Shown: one piece after another, positions 8,830-12,678 of the stretch
Position numbering within the stretch: position 1 is the first letter of the stretch
How the letters are laid out: each line of letters begins with the position of its first letter
Source of the DNA: Pseudomonadota bacterium
Lineage (GTDB): Bacteria > Pseudomonadota > Gammaproteobacteria > SZUA-229
NCBI GenBank assembly: GCA_030673345.1
Contig: DAOVJH010000011.1
Span: 1 to 12,678, forward strand
DNA length: 12,678 nt
Direction: 5' to 3'
The notes under the pieces: generated by a model
What the model saw: the letters and a program-made list of their open reading frames with translations, nothing else
The model's database searches: none
Told to the model about the DNA's origin: nothing
Translations under genes and position numbers: made by a program

Positions 8830-9840
8830 TTATTCAGCGTCCTTGGCAGCTGCTTTCTTCTTAGGCGCTGCCTTCTTCTTTACAGCCGCTTTCTTTTTAG
8901 GTGCTGCTTTTTTCTTTACTGCCGCTTTCTTCTTAACCGCTGCTTTCTTCTTAGGTGCTGCTTTTTTAGGTTCAGCCTTTGCTTCAGTCGTGTCTTCTGC
9001 TGCAGCTTCTTTCGGCGCTGCTTTCGGTGTGTCATCAGCAACAGCTTCTTTCGCTGGTTCTTCTGCAGCTGGCTCTTTCTTAGCCGCTTCTACTTTACGT
9101 TTTGGTGCTGCTTTCTTAGGCGCTGCCTTCTTAGGCTCTTCGTTACGCTGTATCACGGCAGATGCACGGCCTTCGATAACAGCATCAGCAATACCCTGTG
9201 CATATAACTGGATCGCTTTGATCGCATCATCGTTACCAGGAATAACGTAATCAACACCATCAGGTGAATTATTTGAATCCACGATACCAAATACCGGAAT
9301 ACCTAAGGTATTAGCTTCTTTTACTGCGATATCTTCGTGGCCAACATCGATGACAAAAACTGCACTTGGCAGGCCTTTCATATCCTTGATACCACCGAGG
9401 ACTTTTTCCTTCTTATCCTTCTCACGTGTCAGCATCAGTTGTTCTTTTTTGTTCAGACGGTCGAAGCCGCCGTTTTCTGACAGTTCTTCCAGCTCTTTCA
9501 GTCGTGAGACCGACTGGCGGATAGTTTTGTAATTGGTCAACATACCGCCTAACCAGCGATGTGTTACATATGGCATGCTGCAGCGTTGCGCTTCTTCAGC
9601 AACGATGTTTCGTGCAGCGCGCTTGGTACCGACGAACAGGACAGAACCACGATCTGCTGCGATCTTACCGATAGCATTAGCAGCATCCGTATAGAGAGGA
9701 AGTGTCTTCTCCAGGTTAATAATGTGAATCTTATTGCGAGACCCAAAGATGTACTCAGACATTTGAGGGTTCCAGAAACGGGTTTGATGACCAAAATGCA
9801 CGCCTGCTTCAAGCATCAGACGCATAGATACGTTAGACAT
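8830..9840 (-). CDS. rpsB: Small ribosomal subunit protein S2 with long Lys/Ala/Pro-rich C-terminal tail
   Basis: Ribosomal protein S2 (uS2), which binds late on the 30S subunit and is needed for S1 attachment. Residues 1-234 are a normal S2: [20 protein letters not shown] start, [13 protein letters not shown] (21-33), [11 protein letters not shown] (93-103), and [25 protein letters not shown] (182-206), with the central coiled-coil arm about 105-155. E. coli S2 ends near residue 241. Here the protein continues to 336. Residues 236-290 are a mixed-charge Ala/Lys/Glu/Pro linker. Residues 291-333 are almost purely Lys, Ala, Pro and Val, with six copies of P/V-KKKAA (296-331), resembling histone H1 tails or AlgP. 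I count 21 Lys in the last 46 residues. There is a good GGAG at 9848-9851, 7 nt from the ATG. The frame is continuous, so the tail is not a frameshift artefact of the downstream gene. Its function is unknown; nucleic-acid binding is an inference from charge. Confidence 0.97.
   Translation of the reverse strand: MSNVSMRLMLEAGVHFGHQTRFWNPQMSEYIFGSRNKIHIINLEKTLPLYTDAANAIGKIAADRGSVLFVGTKRAARNIVAEEAQRCSMPYVTHRWLGGMLTNYKTIRQSVSRLKELEELSENGGFDRLNKKEQLMLTREKDKKEKVLGGIKDMKGLPSAVFVIDVGHEDIAVKEANTLGIPVFGIVDSNNSPDGVDYVIPGNDDAIKAIQLYAQGIADAVIEGRASAVIQRNEEPKKAAPKKAAPKRKVEAAKKEPAAEEPAKEAVADDTPKAAPKEAAAEDTTEAKAEPKKAAPKKKAAVKKKAAVKKKAAPKKKAAVKKKAAPKKKAAAKDAE
8848..8955 (-). repeat. Six imperfect 18-bp tandem repeats encoding (P/V)KKKAA in the S2 tail
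   Basis: Six consecutive 18-bp units, each encoding P or V followed by KKKAA, cover residues 296-331 of rpsB; a seventh, shortened unit (PKKAA) precedes them at 8956-8970. The units differ at synonymous positions (AAA/AAG for Lys, GCA/GCG/GCT for Ala), and the first codon alternates between CCT and GTA/GTT. Such an array can gain or lose units in frame by slippage. The synonymous differences indicate that it is not a very recent expansion. Confidence 0.9.
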
Positions 9841-9869
9841 AGATATTCTCCAAGTTAGGGTTAAGCCTC

Positions 9870-9946
9870 CATATACCCCATGTAAAAACTAATTAAACCA
9901 GATAAAGCGGTTTAAATGAGCACCCAATTACATGTGACGGTATATG
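9870..9946 (-). other. Long-range leader helix closing next to the rpsB ribosome-binding region
   Basis: On the RNA, CAUAUACC (9946-9939) pairs with GGUAUAUG (9877-9870), and CAUGUAA (9934-9928) pairs with UUACAUG (9885-9879), with a 4-nt/1-nt internal loop between them. Inside lies the hairpin UUAAACC/GGUUUAA (9915-9893). The total is 22 base pairs in three aligned helices. The closing base sits 18 nt before the rpsB GGAG, close enough to affect ribosome access or to serve as an S2 binding site. Confidence 0.65.
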
Positions 9947-9980
9947 TGCGAATTTAAATAAGATATAGTTAGCCCTTTGG

Positions 9981-10005
9981 CGGTAATTATCGATGATAAT
10001 TACCG
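9981..10005 (-). repeat. Perfect 11-bp inverted repeat in the rpsB leader
   Basis: CGGTAATTATC (9981-9991) is the exact reverse complement of GATAATTACCG (9995-10005), with only GAT between them. It has no T-run after it in either direction, so it is unlikely to be a terminator. It may be a leader RNA hairpin or a DNA operator; the first fits better because it lies between the rpsB promoter and gene. Confidence 0.8.
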
Positions 10006-10072
10006 GTGATGAGTGGCCGAAATAGCCAATCATCTGGACTACGATATCGCTCGTTTTCGCTAAGTTTTCTTA

Positions 10073-10111
10073 GCGCGGGCGCTTTATACCATAACCAGTT
10101 CAAATAAACAA
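10073..10111 (-). promoter_or_regulatory. rpsB-tsf promoter with GC-rich discriminator
   Basis: On the minus strand TTGTTT (10106-10111) and TATAAA (10083-10088) are separated by 17 bp, a sigma70-type promoter. The bases after the -10 box are GCGCCCGCGC (10082-10073) in an otherwise AT-rich region. A GC-rich discriminator is typical of ribosomal promoters repressed by ppGpp/DksA, so stringent and growth-rate control are likely. The start would fall near 10076. Confidence 0.75.
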
Positions 10112-10125
10112 CGATATTTTATTAT
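10099..10125 (+). promoter_or_regulatory. Possible map-glnD promoter
   Basis: Plus-strand TTCAAA (10099-10104) and TATTAT (10120-10125) have a short 15-bp spacing and overlap the -35 region of the rpsB promoter on the other strand. A GATAAT at 10166-10171, 6 nt before the map ATG, is an alternative -10 that would give a nearly leaderless mRNA, but it has no -35. Neither is convincing; divergent transcription only requires that some promoter be here. Confidence 0.25.
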
Positions 10126-10177
10126 CTCGACAACAGAGATATTACGCTAACCGATTGATTTAAAAGATAATTACAGC

Positions 10178-10945
10178 ATGGCAATATTAATTAAAGATTC
10201 ACAGGAAATAGAAAAAATGCGTGTCGCTGGAAGACTAGCCGGCGAGGTCCTGCAGATGATTCGCCCACACGTAAAAGCAGGCATCACCACCAACGAGCTG
10301 GATAAGTTATGCCACGATTATATCGTCGATGTTCAGGGCGCCATTCCGGCACCGTTAAATTACCATGGATTTCCAAAATCGATCTGTACTTCAGTGAATC
10401 ACCAGATCTGTCACGGTATACCCAGTGATAAGAAATTAAAAAAAGGCGATATCATCAATATCGATATCACTGTCATCAAGGATGGCTACCACGGCGATAC
10501 CAGCAAGATGTTTTCTGTCGGCGAACCACCAATACGCGCAAAACGGGTCAGCCAGGTGGCACATGAATGTTTGAAGCTGGGCATCGAACTTGTCGGACCG
10601 GGTGTTCACCTGGGTGATATCGGCCATGCGATCCAGAAACATGCTGAATCGAACAACTTCTCGGTGGTACGTGAATATTGCGGCCACGGCATCGGCAAAG
10701 GTTTTCATGAAGACCCCCAGGTGCTGCATTACGGCGAAGCAGGAACCGGCATCGAACTTGAGACGGGAATGATTTTCACCATTGAACCGATGATCAATGC
10801 CGGTAAACGCCACGTTAAGCTACTCAATGACAACTGGACCGTTGTAACCAAGGACCACAGCGCATCTGCACAATGGGAACACACTATCCTGGTAACCGAT
10901 GACGGTCACGATGTTTTAACACAGTGTGAAGGTGACGAAGTTTGA
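10178..10945 (+). CDS. map: Methionine aminopeptidase, type I
   Basis: Cytosolic metalloenzyme that removes the initiator methionine from new proteins with small second residues. The 255 residues form the compact type Ia catalytic domain without an N-terminal zinc-finger extension. All five dimetal ligands are visible: Asp96 (NIDITV), Asp107 (HGDTSK), His170 (YCGHGIGKGFHE, the family signature), Glu203 (TIEPM) and Glu234 (QWEHT). Active-site His79 (CHGIP) is also present. The ATG at 10178 gives MAILIKDSQEIEKMRVAGRLA, matching the family start. No Shine-Dalgarno is apparent. It diverges from rpsB across a 337-bp control region and its stop shares one base with the glnD start (TGATG). Confidence 0.98.
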   Translation: MAILIKDSQEIEKMRVAGRLAGEVLQMIRPHVKAGITTNELDKLCHDYIVDVQGAIPAPLNYHGFPKSICTSVNHQICHGIPSDKKLKKGDIINIDITVIKDGYHGDTSKMFSVGEPPIRAKRVSQVAHECLKLGIELVGPGVHLGDIGHAIQKHAESNNFSVVREYCGHGIGKGFHEDPQVLHYGEAGTGIELETGMIFTIEPMINAGKRHVKLLNDNWTVVTKDHSASAQWEHTILVTDDGHDVLTQCEGDEV

Positions 10946-12678
10946 TGGCAGACCCGAGTAAAAAACCCGCTGAGAACAACATCGACGAACTCATCGACTT
11001 TGTCGCATTAAAAAAACAGCTCGATAACTGTACAGCTGATGCAACGGCTGAGCTCATCACCTTATTAAAAGCGGCTGTTTTAACGATCGATGATGGTTTA
11101 AAGAACGCTTATATCAACGGCAGCGATGTTGATAGTATAGTGTATGGTCGATCTAACCTGATCGACCAACTGATCAACACCATCTACTCCTTCCTGCTTA
11201 AAGATCTCGACCAGGAGATAGCGCTAGTCGCCGTCGGCGGTTATGGCCGTGGTGAGCTACACCCTAAATCAGATATCGACCTGATGATCCTGCTGCAGTC
11301 CGAAGAGAACCAGAAAACAAAGGATCTGCTGGAAAAATTCCTGATGTTACTGTGGGATATCCGCCTCGAGATAGGCCACAGTGTACGCACCGTCGAAGAG
11401 TGTGTAGAAGAATCGACAAAAGATATCACCGTCGCGACCAACATAATGGAAGCTCGTCTACTTGCCGGCAGTGAGACACTTTTCACCCAGATGAAAGAAA
11501 AAACCAGCGCTGACCATATCTGGGATTCTAAATCATTTTTTCAGACAAAACTCGAAGAACAGATTCAACGCAGCGGTAAATTTAACGATACCGCTTACAA
11601 CCTTGAACCCAATATAAAAGAAAGCCGGGGTGGTCTGCGCGATATTCAGATGATCGGCTGGGTCGCGAAAAGACATTTCAATGCAGACAGTTTGCATGAC
11701 CTGGTAAAAGAAGGTTTCCTGCTCGAAGATGAACTGAATACCTTACTCGAAGGCCAGCAACTGCTCTGGCGCATCCGCTGCAGCCTGCACTATCTTGCAG
11801 GACGACGAGAAGATCGCCTGCTGTTTGATTACCAGCGCGACCTTGCAGAGGAATTTGGCTTTAAAGACATAGAAGAAAATTCCAAAAATGAAGCTATCGA
11901 ACAGTTCATGCAGCAATACTACCGCACGGTTATTGAGCTTGAACGTTTGAACGAGATGCTGTTACAGCATTTCAGAGAAGCCATCATCTATGCTGACGTC
12001 GACACAGAAGCCGAATTAATAAATGACAGCTTTCAGATCAGGAACGGTTATATCGAAACCACTAATGAGAACATATTCAAAGACAATCCATGCGCCATAC
12101 TGGAGATGTTTTTGATCTTGCAGGATTACCCCGAAATACAGGGTGTACGCGCAGCCACCATCCGCCAGATAAGAAAATACAAATCTTTACTGGATGACAA
12201 GGTCAGGCATTCAGGTCGCGCCCAGCATCTATTTATGAAAATAATAACCGGCTCTCGCGGCGTTACCCACGAGTTACGACGCATGAACCGTTATGGCATT
12301 CTCGCAGCTTACATACCCGCTTTTGATTCGATTGTCGGACGCATGCAATACGACCTGTTTCACGCATATACAGTCGATCAGCACACGCTGTTTGTAATCA
12401 GAAATATGCGGCGTCTATCGGTACCTGATTATTGCCACGAATTCCCTTTGGCAAGCGGCATATTCCAGCACTTACCCAATCCAGGGTTATTATATTTATC
12501 CGGCTTATTTCACGATATAGCCAAAGGACGTCACGGGGACCACTCTGAACTCGGCGCCGTCGATGCAAAAGAATTCTGTGAACTGCACGACCTACCAGAA
12601 GAAGACAGTGAACTTGTTAGCTGGTTAGTAAGCAGCCACCTGATCATGTCGATGACAGCCCAGCGAAAAGACATCAGC
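10945..12678 (+). CDS. glnD: PII uridylyltransferase / uridylyl-removing enzyme GlnD (3' end cut by window edge)
   Basis: Bifunctional glutamine sensor that uridylylates PII (GlnB/GlnK) when glutamine is low and removes UMP when it is high, setting glutamine synthetase activity and NtrC-dependent transcription. My translation runs 578 codons from the ATG at 10945 to the right edge; E. coli GlnD has 890 residues, so about 310 residues, including the two ACT domains, lie outside. The nucleotidyltransferase domain has GGYGRGELHPKSDIDL (98-113), with catalytic Asp110 and Asp112. ESRGGLRDIQ follows near residue 230. The HD hydrolase domain has HAYTVDQHT (His480) and LFHDIAKGRHGDHSELGA, with His523 and Asp524. 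The catalytic aspartates sit about 17 residues later than in E. coli, so the N-terminus is slightly longer. Overlap with map (TGATG) implies coupled translation. No internal stop is seen. Confidence 0.96.
   Translation, partial: MADPSKKPAENNIDELIDFVALKKQLDNCTADATAELITLLKAAVLTIDDGLKNAYINGSDVDSIVYGRSNLIDQLINTIYSFLLKDLDQEIALVAVGGYGRGELHPKSDIDLMILLQSEENQKTKDLLEKFLMLLWDIRLEIGHSVRTVEECVEESTKDITVATNIMEARLLAGSETLFTQMKEKTSADHIWDSKSFFQTKLEEQIQRSGKFNDTAYNLEPNIKESRGGLRDIQMIGWVAKRHFNADSLHDLVKEGFLLEDELNTLLEGQQLLWRIRCSLHYLAGRREDRLLFDYQRDLAEEFGFKDIEENSKNEAIEQFMQQYYRTVIELERLNEMLLQHFREAIIYADVDTEAELINDSFQIRNGYIETTNENIFKDNPCAILEMFLILQDYPEIQGVRAATIRQIRKYKSLLDDKVRHSGRAQHLFMKIITGSRGVTHELRRMNRYGILAAYIPAFDSIVGRMQYDLFHAYTVDQHTLFVIRNMRRLSVPDYCHEFPLASGIFQHLPNPGLLYLSGLFHDIAKGRHGDHSELGAVDAKEFCELHDLPEEDSELVSWLVSSHLIMSMTAQRKDIS

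Larger units (their letters stand above)
9841..10076 (-). ncRNA. Structured 5' leader of rpsB (candidate S2 autoregulatory RNA, t44/tff position)
   Basis: From the predicted start near 10076 to the rpsB ATG there are about 236 nt with no gene but several strong hairpins. In transcript order they are: CGCTAAG/CTTAGCG with an AAAA loop (10058-10075); GATGA-TGGC/GCCA-TCATC (10008-10034, one mismatch, 7-nt loop); an 11-bp stem with a 3-nt loop (9981-10005); and a long-range stem, 9870-9877 with 9939-9946 (8 bp) and 9879-9885 with 9928-9934 (7 bp), that encloses a 7-bp hairpin (9893-9915). In E. coli the rpsB leader mediates repression of rpsB-tsf by S2, and the t44/tff RNA family maps between map and rpsB. 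Position and structure suggest the same role here. I cannot align it to that family by eye, so the assignment is inferred. Confidence 0.65.

Noticed and set aside
8848..8970. Short regularly spaced repeats that could suggest a CRISPR array.
   Set aside because: The units are contiguous without spacers, only 18 bp, diverged, and in frame within rpsB.
8825..9250. Plus-strand open frame of 141 codons rich in Ala and Phe, resembling a membrane protein.
   Set aside because: It is the antisense of the Lys/Ala repeat tail of rpsB; Lys codons read backwards give Phe/Leu codons and the repeat removes stops. No ribosome-binding site or family match.
9981..10005. Inverted repeat read as a terminator for an upstream plus- or minus-strand gene.
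   Set aside because: No T-run follows it on either strand, and it lies between the rpsB promoter and gene.
10436..10813. Minus-strand 125-codon frame.
   Set aside because: Antisense to the metal-ligand region of map, which is unmistakably coding on the plus strand.
11241..11486. Minus-strand 81-codon frame.
   Set aside because: Antisense to the nucleotidyltransferase domain of glnD; a shadow of that gene.

Overview
The window is a chromosomal housekeeping region of a gammaproteobacterium. The evidence is the gene order map-glnD diverging from rpsB-tsf-pyrH-frr-uppS-cdsA-dxr-rseP-bamA, and product sequences that resemble Escherichia coli and Pseudomonas proteins along their whole length. Placing dxr after cdsA, not between frr and uppS, is the order I associate with Pseudomonas-type genomes, not with enterobacteria. 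I cannot name a genus. No mobile element, phage gene, CRISPR array, tRNA or rRNA is visible, and nothing suggests recent transfer.

Layout. Positions 1-2119 (minus) hold bamA, cut by the left edge and lacking roughly its last 75 residues. Leftward transcription runs from about 10076 down to 1: rpsB, tsf, then a strong hairpin terminator at 7754-7787, then pyrH, frr, uppS, cdsA, dxr, rseP and bamA. The last seven genes are tightly packed, with junctions ranging from a 4-nt overlap to 49 bp. Positions 9841-10177 are a divergent control region with a well-formed rpsB promoter, a structured 5' leader of about 236 nt for rpsB, and upstream sequence of map. map (10178-10945) and glnD (10945 to the right edge, N-terminal 578 codons) run rightwards and overlap by one base.

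How the genes fit together. rpsB and tsf supply ribosomal protein S2 and elongation factor Ts, and frr supplies the ribosome recycling factor. pyrH makes UDP for RNA and for cell-wall precursors. dxr and uppS are early and late steps towards the undecaprenyl lipid carrier. cdsA makes CDP-diacylglycerol for phospholipids. rseP releases the envelope-stress sigma pathway, and bamA builds the outer membrane. map trims N-terminal methionine and glnD senses glutamine for nitrogen control.

The unusual elements both concern rpsB. First, S2 carries a C-terminal extension of about 100 residues ending in a lysine/alanine/proline, histone-H1-like array with six near-perfect hexapeptide repeats. Second, its leader contains several strong, nested inverted repeats that look like an autoregulatory RNA. 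Everything else is conventional for this locus.
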